Assembly: GCF_008632075.1 (NCBI RefSeq)
Contig: NZ_VWVM01000026.1
Location: 1-36,753, forward strand
DNA length: 36,753 nt
Direction of reading: 5' to 3'
Source of the DNA: Candidatus Pantoea gossypiicola
GTDB taxonomy: Bacteria; Pseudomonadota; Gammaproteobacteria; Enterobacterales; Enterobacteriaceae
Numbering within the stretch: position 1 is the first letter of the stretch; the number at the start of each line of letters is the position of its first letter. The position numbers and the translations under genes are program-made. Positions 1 to 7,078 of this stretch are shown here, in pieces. The notes under the pieces are model-generated. The model saw only the letters and a program-made list of their open reading frames with translations, did no database searches and was not told the DNA's origin.

Positions 1-238
1 CGGAGTGAACGCACCACTGGTGTTCGGGTTGTCATGCCAATGGCACTGCCCGGTAGCTAAGTGCGGAAAAGATAAGTGCTGAAAGCATCTAAGCACGAAA
101 CTTGCCCCGAGATGAGTTCTCCCTGACCCCTTGAGGGTCCTGAAGGGACGTTGAAGACGACGACGTTGATAGGCCGGGTGTGTAAGCGCAGCGATGCGTT
201 GAGCTAACCGGTACTAATGACCCGTGAGGCTTAACCTT
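1..238 (+). rRNA. rrl: 23S ribosomal RNA, 3' end (partial)
   Basis: The window opens inside the last part of 23S rRNA. The closing segment, with the conserved 3' terminus ending in GGCTTAACCTT at about 238, is the enterobacterial 23S 3' end, and the stretch around 60-125 (GATAAGTGCTGAAAGCATCT) is the conserved helix just before it. The 5' part of the gene lies outside the window. It is followed by 5S, tRNA-Thr and a second 5S in the same direction. That is the arrangement of E. coli rrnD, and the neighbouring yhdWXYZ operon fits the same locus. Confidence 0.97.
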
Positions 239-295
239 ACAACGCCAGAGGCGTTTTTGAGAGACAGATTTTCAGCTTTGTTACCGGATAACAGT

Positions 296-434
296 TGTGT
301 CCTGCGGAGTGAAGTCCGAAGGATTCTGCGCTGAGGCAAGGCGGCAACCGGGCGATGTGAAGGAGCATACTGACGTATGTGACTGAGCAGCGCGAAGGCA
401 GCCAACGCAGCATCAGCACAGAAGACACAGGACA
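296..434. repeat. ERIC-like imperfect palindrome in the 23S-5S spacer
   Basis: The 23S-5S spacer is about 210 bases, longer than the roughly 90 bases I recall for E. coli. Nearly all of the excess is one imperfect inverted repeat. Its outer arms are GTGTCCTG (298-304 region) and CACAGGAC (426-433), an inner match is TTCTG.GCTGA against TCAGCACAGAA, and the centre GGAGCATACTGACGTATGTGACTG resembles the ERIC core (GGAGCTTAC...GTAAGTGACTG). ERIC elements are non-coding palindromes of enterobacteria inserted in transcribed intergenic regions. Here the element would fold as a long hairpin in pre-rRNA. Family assignment rests on the core motif and arm symmetry only. Confidence 0.6.
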
Positions 435-448
435 GAGCACAAAGAATT

Positions 449-568
449 TGCCTGGCGGCTTTAGCGCGGTGGTCCCACCTGACCCCATGCCGAACTCAGA
501 AGTGAAACGCCGTAGCGCCGATGGTAGTGTGGGGCCTCCCCATGCGAGAGTAGGGAACTGCCAGGCAT
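449..568 (+). rRNA. rrf: 5S ribosomal RNA, first copy
   Basis: This is a 120-base 5S rRNA with the terminal helix TGCCTGGCGG / CTGCCAGGCA closing both ends. It differs from the second copy downstream at two places: T instead of G at 5S position 13, and C instead of T at position 87 (535). Upstream AAAGAATT, the AU-rich stretch where RNase E-type processing usually occurs, is shared by both copies. Confidence 0.98.
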
Positions 569-580
569 CAAATTTAGTGT

Positions 581-656
581 GCTGATATGGCTCAGTTGGT
601 AGAGCGCACCCTTGGTAAGGGTGAGGTCCCCAGTTCGACTCTGGGTATCAGCACCA
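581..656 (+). tRNA. thrV: tRNA-Thr (anticodon GGT)
   Basis: A 76-base tRNA with acceptor stem GCTGATA/TATCAGC, anticodon GGT at 614-616, T-arm GTTCGACTC and an encoded CCA end. The sequence matches my recollection of E. coli thrV, the tRNA that sits between the two 5S genes of rrnD. It is co-transcribed with the flanking 5S genes and released by RNase processing. Confidence 0.98.
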
Positions 657-688
657 GTTAAGACACGAGTTCGGTAAATAAAAGAATT

Positions 689-808
689 TGCCTGGCGGCT
701 GTAGCGCGGTGGTCCCACCTGACCCCATGCCGAACTCAGAAGTGAAACGCCGTAGCGCCGATGGTAGTGTGGGGTCTCCCCATGCGAGAGTAGGGAACTG
801 CCAGGCAT
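689..808 (+). rRNA. rrf: 5S ribosomal RNA, second copy
   Basis: A second 120-base 5S gene, starting 32 bases after the tRNA and nearly identical to the first (two substitutions, at 701 and 775). It corresponds to the extra 5S (rrfF) of E. coli rrnD. The operon terminator follows directly. Confidence 0.98.
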
Positions 809-820
809 CAAATAAGAGAG

Positions 821-849
821 AGCCCTTCGCGTATGCGAAGGGCTTTTTT
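821..849 (+). terminator. Rho-independent terminator of the rRNA operon
   Basis: A perfect 10-bp stem AGCCCTTCGC / GCGAAGGGCT with a GTAT loop, followed by TTTTT. It lies 12 bases after the second 5S and ends the rRNA transcript. Confidence 0.93.
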
Positions 850-960
850 CGTTGTGGCAAGTCCTCAATCTGCAATAAGGCCCCCCTCTTATCAGCCCGC
901 TTTCCCGTGCCTTTATAACCGCATCCGCTTAATCAACTCAATGCTGCTGCTGTTCAGACC

Positions 961-986
961 ATAAAAAACCCGGCAGCAGGCCGGGT
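961..986 (-). terminator. Rho-independent terminator of the yhdWXYZ operon
   Basis: Read on the minus strand this is the stem ACCCGGC / GCCGGGT with a 5-base loop, followed by TTTTTTAT. It lies just after the yhdZ stop codon and faces the rRNA terminator across a gap of about 110 bases. It therefore closes the transporter operon where it converges on the rRNA operon. Confidence 0.9.
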
Positions 987-1008
987 AGTCAGCGAAACAA
1001 ATGTCCAA

Positions 1009-1770
1009 TCAGTGAATAACCTGCGATAAAAACGCCCGGGTACGCTCCGATTTTGGATTAGCAAAAAACTCCTGCGGTGGCGCAACTTCGACGATCTCAC
1101 CCCGATCCATAAAGATCACCCGGTCAGCAACCGTTCGGGCAAAACCCATTTCGTGGGTGACGCACAGCATGGTCATCCCATCCTCCGCCAGACCAATCAT
1201 TGTATCCAGCACCTCTTTTACCATCTCCGGATCCAGCGCTGAGGTTGGCTCATCAAACAGCATAATTTTGGGTTTCATACAGAGTGAGCGAGCGATGGCA
1301 ACGCGCTGCTGCTGTCCGCCGGAAAGCTGACCCGGAAACTTATGCGCATGCTCTGCAATGCGCACGCGTTGCAGATAGTGCATAGCCAGTTCATCCGCTT
1401 CCTTCTTTGGAATCTTTCTCACCCAGGAAGGTGCCAGCGTGCAGTTTTGCAAAACAGTCAGATGCGGGAAGAGATTAAAGTGCTGGAATACCATCCCCAC
1501 TTCTGTGCGTACGCGCTCAATGTTACGTACGTCGTCATTAAGATGGATACCGTCAACAACAATGCGTCCCTGCTGATGCTCTTCCAGATGGTTGATGCAG
1601 CGTATCGTGGTCGATTTGCCGGAGCCGGAAGGGCCGCACAGCACGATGCGCTCACGAGGTTTAACCTGCAGGTTGATGTCTTTCAGTACGTGAAACTGTC
1701 CGTACCATTTATTCACGTTCTCAAGCGAAATCATCAACGCGTCGGAAGAGTGTGTCATAGAGTCAGTCAT
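1009..1770 (-). CDS. yhdZ: Amino-acid ABC transporter ATP-binding protein (AapP/YhdZ type)
   Basis: Cytoplasmic ATPase that powers a polar/general L-amino-acid importer. It has 253 residues: Walker A GPSGSGKST (about 46-54), Q-loop Q96, ABC signature LSGGQQQR (149-156), Walker B IMLFDEP (169-175) and H-loop H206. All catalytic elements are intact, and the HisP/GlnQ-like form EPTSALDPE is typical of amino-acid uptake ATPases. It is the last gene of a four-gene minus-strand operon, 8 bases after the second permease and followed by a terminator. The first ATG is used; in-frame ATGs at residues 5 and 13 are alternatives. Membership of the YhdZ/AapP group is inferred from the partner genes and from adjacency to the rRNA operon, as in E. 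coli. Confidence 0.95.
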   Translation of the reverse strand: MTDSMTHSSDALMISLENVNKWYGQFHVLKDINLQVKPRERIVLCGPSGSGKSTTIRCINHLEEHQQGRIVVDGIHLNDDVRNIERVRTEVGMVFQHFNLFPHLTVLQNCTLAPSWVRKIPKKEADELAMHYLQRVRIAEHAHKFPGQLSGGQQQRVAIARSLCMKPKIMLFDEPTSALDPEMVKEVLDTMIGLAEDGMTMLCVTHEMGFARTVADRVIFMDRGEIVEVAPPQEFFANPKSERTRAFLSQVIH

Positions 1771-1778
1771 GTAAAACC

Positions 1779-2879
1779 TCAGTGCGATGTACGCCCGGTG
1801 TGAAAGCGCTTTTCCAGATACTGGCTGTAGCGCGACATGCTAAAACAGAAAATCCAATAGACCAGTGCAGCAAAGACATAACCTTCAGTCGACATGCCCA
1901 GCCAGGTCGGATCGACCGTTGCCTGCTGGACACTGCTGAACAGGTCGAAAAGACCAATGATGATGACCAGGCTGGTATCTTTAAACAGTGCGATGATGGT
2001 GTTAACCAGGCCAGGGATGGTGAGCTTCAGTGCCTGGGGAAGAATGACCAGCATCTGCGTTTTCCAGTAGCCCAGTGCCAGCGACTCTGCAGCCTCATAC
2101 TGACCCTTAGGCAATGCCTGCAAGCCACCGCGGACCACCTCCGCAACATAAGCAGACTGGAACAGGATTACACCGACCAGCGCACGTACCAGCTTGTCGA
2201 TAGTCGTACCTTCAGACATAAACAGCGGCAGCATCACCGATGACATAAACAGTACGGTAATCAGCGGAACGCCGCGCCAGAACTCGATAAAGATAATCGA
2301 CAGCGTGCGCACAACTGGCATCCGTGAGCGACGGCCAAGCGCCAGCAGGATGCCCAGCGGCAGCGCACCGGCAATCCCCACCGACGCGATAATCAGCGTC
2401 AGCGTTAGCCCGCCCCACTGACGTGTTTCCACACGTTCCAGCCCCAGATAGCCGCCATACAGCAGGAACCAGACAATCACCGGATAGATGACGGCCCAGG
2501 CCGCAATGTAGCGTCCACGATAGGGCAGGCTTTTGAGGAACATCGGCACGATCGACAGCAGACCAATCACCAGCGCCAGGTTAATACGCCAGCGCAGCTC
2601 ATGTGGATAAAGCCCATACATGAACTGACCGAACCGCGCATGGATAAAGACCCAGCAAGCGCCCTCTTTAGTGCAATCGGCGCGTGTTGTACCAATCCAG
2701 TTGGCCTGAAAGATCAGCCAGTTCAGCGCAGGCGGAATGACGTGCCAGATGATCCAGATGCAAAACAGCGTCAGTAACGTATTAAACCAGCTGGAAAATA
2801 GATTTTTACGAGCCCAAAGCCAGGCGCGACTGACAGGAGTCGTCGGGACGGGGGGCGTTTCATGCGTAGTGACAGACAT
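1779..2879 (-). CDS. yhdY: Amino-acid ABC transporter permease (AapM/YhdY type)
   Basis: Inner-membrane permease of 366 residues, longer than the usual HisM-type permease (about 240) because of an N-terminal extension containing an extra membrane segment and a Cys-containing periplasmic loop (DCTKEGACW). This is characteristic of AapM. Several hydrophobic segments follow, and the cytoplasmic EAA loop (EVVRGGLQALPKGQYEAAESLALG) that docks on the ATPase is present in the C-terminal third. The gene lies between the AapQ-type permease (15-base gap) and the ATPase (8-base gap), so the two permeases probably form a heterodimeric channel. Substrate specificity cannot be read from the sequence. The E. 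coli counterpart belongs to the NtrC-controlled yhdWXYZ operon. Confidence 0.94.
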   Translation of the reverse strand: MSVTTHETPPVPTTPVSRAWLWARKNLFSSWFNTLLTLFCIWIIWHVIPPALNWLIFQANWIGTTRADCTKEGACWVFIHARFGQFMYGLYPHELRWRINLALVIGLLSIVPMFLKSLPYRGRYIAAWAVIYPVIVWFLLYGGYLGLERVETRQWGGLTLTLIIASVGIAGALPLGILLALGRRSRMPVVRTLSIIFIEFWRGVPLITVLFMSSVMLPLFMSEGTTIDKLVRALVGVILFQSAYVAEVVRGGLQALPKGQYEAAESLALGYWKTQMLVILPQALKLTIPGLVNTIIALFKDTSLVIIIGLFDLFSSVQQATVDPTWLGMSTEGYVFAALVYWIFCFSMSRYSQYLEKRFHTGRTSH

Positions 2880-2894
2880 AGTTATCCCGTTCTC

Positions 2895-4073
2895 TTAACG
2901 CTCAACCAGCGCAATTTTGCGGTTGTAGAAGTTCATAAGCAGCGATATCAGCAGACTGATAATCAGGTAAACGCCCATTGTGATAGCAATTGTCTCAATG
3001 GCCTGACCGGTCTGATTCAGCACCGATCCCGCGAACAGCGACACCATATCGGGATACCCGATAGCAGCGGCCAGTGAGGAGTTCTTCACGATGTTCAGAT
3101 ACTGGCTGGTGAGAGGCGGAATAATGACGCGCATGGCCTGTGGAATAATCACCTGACGCAACGTCACCGGATTCGGCAGACCCAGCGATCGTGCCGCTTC
3201 GTGCTGACCATGCGGCACCGACTGAATTCCGGAACGGATCACTTCAGCGATAAACGACGAGGTATAGATCGACAGTGCCAGCGTCAGTGCTGCCAGTTCC
3301 GGAATCATCACCGAGCCGCCACGGAAATTGAACCCGCGTAGTTGCGGCACGTCCCAGTGCGTTGCTGCACCAAACCCAAGGTGCGCAAGCAAAGGAAAGA
3401 GAATCAGCATTGCAACGGCTGCGGGCCATGTACGCCGTAACTCACCGGTTTTCAGTTGATGCTGACGGTTAAAGCGGTACAGGCCATAGCTGACAGCCAC
3501 AGCCAGCAGCAGTGCGATAACAAACGGCCAGCTGCCTGGTGCATAGGTTGGCCACGGGACGTAGAGTCCGCGATTGCTGACATAGGCCAGGTCGAACGCA
3601 TTCAGCGCCTGACGTGGGCCTGGCAGATTGCGTAATACCGCGAAGTACCAGAAGAAGATTTGCAGCAGAGGCGGGATATTACGGAAGGTTTCGATATAGA
3701 TATTCGAGAGTTTCCGCAGCAGCCAGTTGTCAGAAAGGCGGGCAAGACCGACCGCGAAGCCGAGAATTGACGCAAAAACAATACAGAGTGCAGAGACCAG
3801 CAGCGTGTTGGTTAATCCGACCAGAAACACGCGCGCATAGGTATCTCCCTCCGTATACTCAATCAGATGCTGAACGATGCCGAAGCCAGCAGTACGTTCA
3901 AGAAATCCAAACCCTGATGTAATACCGCGATTGGCGAGGTTAATGACGGTGTTATGTACCAGATAACCCACCACACCAAGCACCGCGACGACGGCGATGA
4001 ACTGATAAATCCAGGCGCGAACCGTGGGATTACCAAATGAAAAATCCCTTTTCACGGTTGGGCGTTGTGACAT
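2895..4073 (-). CDS. yhdX: Amino-acid ABC transporter permease (AapQ/YhdX type)
   Basis: Inner-membrane permease of 392 residues with hydrophobic segments at about 22-40, 82-105, 185-203 and 225-240 and more in the C-terminal half. The long insertion between the first and later segments, with the FRNIPPLLQIFFWYF signature, is typical of AapQ. The EAA motif (EVIRSGIQSVPHGQHEAARSLGL) lies near residues 290-315, and the C-terminus carries the usual last pair of helices. It follows the binding-protein gene by 68 bases and precedes yhdY by 15. The gap to yhdW contains no strong hairpin, so the operon is probably read through. Confidence 0.94.
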   Translation of the reverse strand: MSQRPTVKRDFSFGNPTVRAWIYQFIAVVAVLGVVGYLVHNTVINLANRGITSGFGFLERTAGFGIVQHLIEYTEGDTYARVFLVGLTNTLLVSALCIVFASILGFAVGLARLSDNWLLRKLSNIYIETFRNIPPLLQIFFWYFAVLRNLPGPRQALNAFDLAYVSNRGLYVPWPTYAPGSWPFVIALLLAVAVSYGLYRFNRQHQLKTGELRRTWPAAVAMLILFPLLAHLGFGAATHWDVPQLRGFNFRGGSVMIPELAALTLALSIYTSSFIAEVIRSGIQSVPHGQHEAARSLGLPNPVTLRQVIIPQAMRVIIPPLTSQYLNIVKNSSLAAAIGYPDMVSLFAGSVLNQTGQAIETIAITMGVYLIISLLISLLMNFYNRKIALVER

Positions 4074-4141
4074 GTTGAAACCTCAGTAACGAAAGCTGGG
4101 GTAGGGCACCGCAGAATACGGTGCCCGATTGGTGAGGTCTG

Positions 4142-5167
4142 TTAACGTACCGGTGGTGCGTACTGAATCCCGCCCTGGTTCCACAACGCATTCTGACCGC
4201 GCGCGATCTTCAGTGCACTGTCTTTACCGACGTTACGGTCAAAGCTTTCCTGATAGTTGCCGACCTGTTTGATGATGTTGTAGGCCCACTTGTTATCCAG
4301 CTTCAGATCTTTACCAAAATCACCTTCAGCACCCAGCAGATGCGCCATATCTGGCGTGGTCGGCTTAGCTGTCATCTGATCAACGTTCTTCGAGTTGATG
4401 CCCATCTCTTCGGCATTCAGCATGGCGTAGAGCGACCATTTAACAATGGTGAACCAGTCATCATCGCCACGACGCACCAGCGGTCCCAGCGGTTCTTTGG
4501 AGATTACTTCTGGCAGGACGATAAATTCGTCAGGTTTGCCGAGCTTAATACGCAGGGCATAAAGCTGAGACTGATCAGACGCCAGCGTATCGCAGCGTCC
4601 GCTATCCAGTGCCTTAGCCGATTCATCAGAGCGATCGAAGGTCACCGGCGTATATTGCATTTTGTTGGCTTTGAAGAAGTCTGCCACGTTCAGCTCGGTG
4701 TCGGTTCCCGCCTGAATACAGACGGTGGCACCATCCAGCTCTTTCGCACTTTTCAGGCCAGCTTTCTGGTGAGTCAGGAAGCCGATGCCGTCGTAATAGT
4801 TTACGCCTGCAAACAGGAAGCCCATGCCGCCATCACGCGATGAGGTCCAGGTGGTGTTACGTGAAAGTACATCCACTTCGCCTGACTGCAGCGCGGTAAA
4901 ACGCTCTTTCGCGGTCAGCGGAGTATATTTCACTTTGGTCGCATCGCCGAATACCGCTGCAGCCGTAGCACGACACACATCCACATCGATACCGGTAAAC
5001 TTGCCACCAGCATCTGCATAGGAGAAGCCCGGCAGGCCGTCACTGATACCACATTGAACAAAACCTTTTTTCTTTATCGCATCCAGTGTGGTGCCTGCGT
5101 GTGCCTGCTGAGCAATGGCAACCAGCGAGGCGGCAGCGATCAGCGTAGAGAGCATCATCTTTTTCAT
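4142..5167 (-). CDS. yhdW: Periplasmic amino-acid-binding protein (AapJ/YhdW type)
   Basis: First gene of the transporter operon. The 341-residue product starts with a Sec signal peptide (MKKMMLSTLIAAASLVAIAQQAHA, cut after A24). Mature GTTLDAIKKKGFVQCGISDGLPGFSYAD is the opening of an SBP family 3 (Bac_extracellular) domain, and the conserved GIDVDVCRATAAAVFGD and CIQAGTDTELNVADFF stretches are present. It would bind the amino acid in the periplasm and deliver it to YhdX/YhdY. A ribosome site AGGATG lies 7-8 bases before the ATG. The leader of about 80 bases carries the sigma-54 promoter described separately. Ligand is not predictable beyond L-amino acids. Confidence 0.95.
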   Translation of the reverse strand: MKKMMLSTLIAAASLVAIAQQAHAGTTLDAIKKKGFVQCGISDGLPGFSYADAGGKFTGIDVDVCRATAAAVFGDATKVKYTPLTAKERFTALQSGEVDVLSRNTTWTSSRDGGMGFLFAGVNYYDGIGFLTHQKAGLKSAKELDGATVCIQAGTDTELNVADFFKANKMQYTPVTFDRSDESAKALDSGRCDTLASDQSQLYALRIKLGKPDEFIVLPEVISKEPLGPLVRRGDDDWFTIVKWSLYAMLNAEEMGINSKNVDQMTAKPTTPDMAHLLGAEGDFGKDLKLDNKWAYNIIKQVGNYQESFDRNVGKDSALKIARGQNALWNQGGIQYAPPVR

Positions 5168-5257
5168 AAAGCATCCTGTGTGGCGGGATCATGTTGTTAT
5201 GTTTGCGCACTTTAGTGTGCGTTTTTCCTGTCTGTGGCGGTCAGCCATCCACGACTC

Positions 5258-5274
5258 TGCAAAGCTGATGCCAG
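5258..5274 (-). promoter_or_regulatory. Sigma-54 (RpoN) promoter of the yhdWXYZ operon
   Basis: On the minus strand the sequence CTGGCATCAGCTTTGCA matches the -24/-12 consensus YTGGCAC-N5-TTGCW: GG and GC are separated by exactly 10 bases, with one mismatch in the -24 block and the full TTTGCA at -12. The start point would be near 5247, about 80 bases before the yhdW ATG. The E. coli yhdWXYZ operon is reported to be NtrC-dependent, which agrees. Confidence 0.8.
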
Positions 5275-5346
5275 GTTTGCGAATCCTGAATTCGTATGAA
5301 AGAACGGTTAATAATCAGAAGCACCTTGAAAGTTTCGCTAATATGG

Positions 5347-5363
5347 CGCACCAAAAGGAAGCA
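5347..5363 (-). promoter_or_regulatory. NtrC enhancer site upstream of yhdW
   Basis: On the minus strand TGCTTCCTTTTGGTGCG matches 10 of the 13 fixed positions of the NtrC consensus TGCACC-N4-TGGTGCA. Its centre (5355) is at about -108 from the predicted sigma-54 start, the classical distance seen at glnAp2. A weaker half-site, TGCACT (5388-5393), would centre near -138, again as at glnAp2. Confidence 0.65.
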
Positions 5364-5660
5364 ATGCGAGTCGACCCGATCACATTTAGTGCAAATAGTT
5401 TCACTATGTGAGAGCAGTGTGAGCGCTCGCTCAGGAAGAAATGTATGAAGGGAAGGCGTTGCTTTTTTATGCGCAGGAAATCACATACCCAGCAGTGACG
5501 GGCATAGGCAGCAAGGCTGGAGACAGAATATTATTTAAGTTAAATCCCGGCGGACAAAAGCGAGGGGGTGAAATATCACGCCAGCGATTGCAACTATAGT
5601 TACCATACGACAGGTAACTGTTTCACTCTCTCTGCCGTTACTTTGTGCGATGACGCACAA
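5364..5660. other. Intergenic region between yhdW regulatory sites and fis
   Basis: About 300 bases without a convincing gene. In E. coli this junction holds yhdJ, acrEF and small genes; here none is recognisable. A plus-strand ORF of 52 codons (5441-5599) has a passable ribosome site, GGAAGAA, but no recognisable product and a composition like non-coding DNA. The stretch also contains the distal NtrC half-site at 5388-5393. I see no repeat or hairpin before the fis terminator. Confidence 0.6.
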
Positions 5661-5688
5661 ATAAAAACGCCAGCCCGAAGGCTGGCGT
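5661..5688 (-). terminator. Rho-independent terminator of dusB-fis
   Basis: On the minus strand a perfect 9-bp stem ACGCCAGCC / GGCTGGCGT with a TTCG tetraloop, followed by TTTTTAT. It lies 22 bases after the fis stop codon. Confidence 0.95.
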
Positions 5689-5710
5689 GATTAACAGACA
5701 GAACTAAAAA

Positions 5711-6007
5711 TCAGTTCATGCCGTATTTTTTCAATTTCTTACGCAGCGTACCGCGGTTAATACCCATCATCAGGGCAGCACGGGTCTGGTTGCCACGGGT
5801 ATACTGCATCACCATGTCCAACAGAGGCTGCTCGACTTCAGCCAAAACCAGCTCATACAGGTCGCTCACATCCTGACCATTCAGTTGAGCAAAATAGTTC
5901 TTCAGTGCCTGTTTAACCGAGTCACGCAAAGGTTTTTGAGTTACCTGATCCTGTGAGTTAACGGTAGAAACGGTCAGTACGTCAGAATTTACGCGTTGTT
6001 CGAACAT
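5711..6007 (-). CDS. fis: DNA-binding protein Fis
   Basis: Nucleoid-associated factor for inversion stimulation. It bends DNA, activates rRNA/tRNA promoters in fast growth and organises the chromosome. The 98 residues match my recollection of E. coli Fis except Ser for Asn at position 48. The N-terminal beta-hairpin arm (residues about 11-26) needed for DNA invertase stimulation, the dimerisation helices and the C-terminal helix-turn-helix (about 73-95, NQTRAALMMGINRGTLRKKLKKYGMN) are all present. It is the second gene of the dusB-fis operon, starting 23 bases after dusB, and lies in the same neighbourhood as an rRNA operon that Fis would be expected to activate. Confidence 0.99.
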   Translation of the reverse strand: MFEQRVNSDVLTVSTVNSQDQVTQKPLRDSVKQALKNYFAQLNGQDVSDLYELVLAEVEQPLLDMVMQYTRGNQTRAALMMGINRGTLRKKLKKYGMN

Positions 6008-6030
6008 AGTTCTTTCAGCTCTTTATTTCG

Positions 6031-6996
6031 TTACGCAAGATTTTCGAAGTATGCCTCCAACGCCTCCAGCTGTTCGCTGGCATCCTCTATGGCGTTGAAT
6101 GTGCGCCGAAACTGGTCATTCGGGGCGTGCTCCTGCAGGTACCAGGAGACGTGCTTTCGCGCTATACGGTATCCCTTGCCTGAACCGTAAAAGTCGTGCA
6201 GCTCACGTATATGCGAAACAAGCAAGCGCTTGACCTCTGCCATCGGCAGCGGGGCAAGCAGCTCCCCAGTGTCCAGATAATGCTGGATTTCCCGGAAGAT
6301 CCACGGTCTTCCCTGAGCAGCGCGTCCTATCATCAGAGCATCGGCCCCTGTATAGTCGAGCACCGCTCTGGCTTTATGCGGGTCAGTTATGTCTCCATTC
6401 GCGATAATCGGAATGGAGACACTCTGCTTAACTGTCCGAATGCTGTCATATTCAGCTTCTCCGTTGAACAGGCAGGCACGAGTGCGACCATGTATCGTCA
6501 GAGCCTGTATACCGCAGCGTTCAGCCAATTGGGCAATCGCGACACAGTTCCTGTTTTCAGGATCCCAGCCAGTACGAATTTTCAGCGTGACCGGCACATT
6601 CACTGCATTAACCACTGCGGCGAGAATAGACTCCACCACGGCGGGATATTGCAGCAAGGCTGAACCCGCCATTTTGCGGTTAACCTTCTTGGCAGGGCAT
6701 CCCATATTAATGTCGATGACCTGTGCACCAGCCTCAACATTAATGCGTGCAGCTTGCGCCATTTCACTGGGATCGCAACCGGCAATTTGCACAGCGCGAA
6801 TGCCTGGCTCATCACTGTGAACCATACGTAATCGAGATTTGTCGCTAGCCCAGACTTCCGGGTTAGAAGACAGCATCTCAGAAACTGCCATGCCTGCACC
6901 CATTTCGTGACACAGCGTCCTGAACGGCCTGTCGGTAATACCGGCCATCGGTGCTGCAATCAGTCGATTTCTCAGCTGGAGGTTTCCAATACGCAT
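6031..6996 (-). CDS. dusB: tRNA-dihydrouridine synthase B
   Basis: FMN-dependent enzyme that reduces uridine to dihydrouridine in the D-loop of tRNA (position 17 in E. coli). The chosen start MRIGNLQLRN gives 321 residues, the family length; the open frame runs 28 codons further upstream, but those codons lie across the fis promoter and are not coding. The TIM-barrel begins with RLIAAPMAGITDRPFR, the catalytic Cys is C100 in DINMGCPAKKVNRK, and the phosphate-binding part ADALMIGRAAQGRPW is present. It is the promoter-proximal gene of the fis operon. Confidence 0.97.
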   Translation of the reverse strand: MRIGNLQLRNRLIAAPMAGITDRPFRTLCHEMGAGMAVSEMLSSNPEVWASDKSRLRMVHSDEPGIRAVQIAGCDPSEMAQAARINVEAGAQVIDINMGCPAKKVNRKMAGSALLQYPAVVESILAAVVNAVNVPVTLKIRTGWDPENRNCVAIAQLAERCGIQALTIHGRTRACLFNGEAEYDSIRTVKQSVSIPIIANGDITDPHKARAVLDYTGADALMIGRAAQGRPWIFREIQHYLDTGELLAPLPMAEVKRLLVSHIRELHDFYGSGKGYRIARKHVSWYLQEHAPNDQFRRTFNAIEDASEQLEALEAYFENLA

Positions 6997-7034
6997 GAAG
7001 TCAGAATGGCCATACTGTGTCTGCAAGGCGGCGT

Positions 7035-7063
7035 ATATTACGCATTTTTGCAGGAAGATGAAA
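7035..7063 (-). promoter_or_regulatory. dusB-fis promoter with GC-rich discriminator
   Basis: On the minus strand: -35 TTTCAT (7058-7063), a 17-base spacer and -10 TAATAT (7035-7040), followed by the GC-rich discriminator ACGCCGCC. This matches the E. coli fis promoter, which is stringently controlled and strongly growth-phase dependent. The start point should be near 7028, giving a leader of about 32 bases before dusB. Confidence 0.85.
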
Positions 7064-7078
7064 GGCCAAACTTTGAAC
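7064..7078 (-). promoter_or_regulatory. Fis autoregulatory site
   Basis: On the minus strand GTTCAAAGTTTGGCC fits the 15-base Fis consensus (G-N2-YR-N5-YR-N2-C) at its fixed positions. Its centre is at about -43 from the predicted start, overlapping the -35 region as does Fis site I in E. coli. Binding there would repress dusB-fis. Confidence 0.7.

Noticed and set aside
237..918. Several open frames on both strands over the 5S/tRNA region
   Set aside because: They lie across 5S rRNA, tRNA-Thr and the spacer, repeat the 5S sequence in translation, and have no ribosome sites. They are shadows of RNA genes.
5205..5226. Terminator-like stem GCGCAC/GTGCGT followed by TTTTT on the plus strand upstream of yhdW
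   Set aside because: It has only 5-6 pairs, one of them a wobble, lies in the yhdW leader, and has no plus-strand gene upstream to terminate.
5441..5599. 52-codon plus-strand ORF (MYEGKALLFYAQEITYPAV...) between yhdW and fis
   Set aside because: It has a passable ribosome site but no recognisable family, no promoter in sight and no coding-like composition. It stays a curiosity unless conservation is shown.
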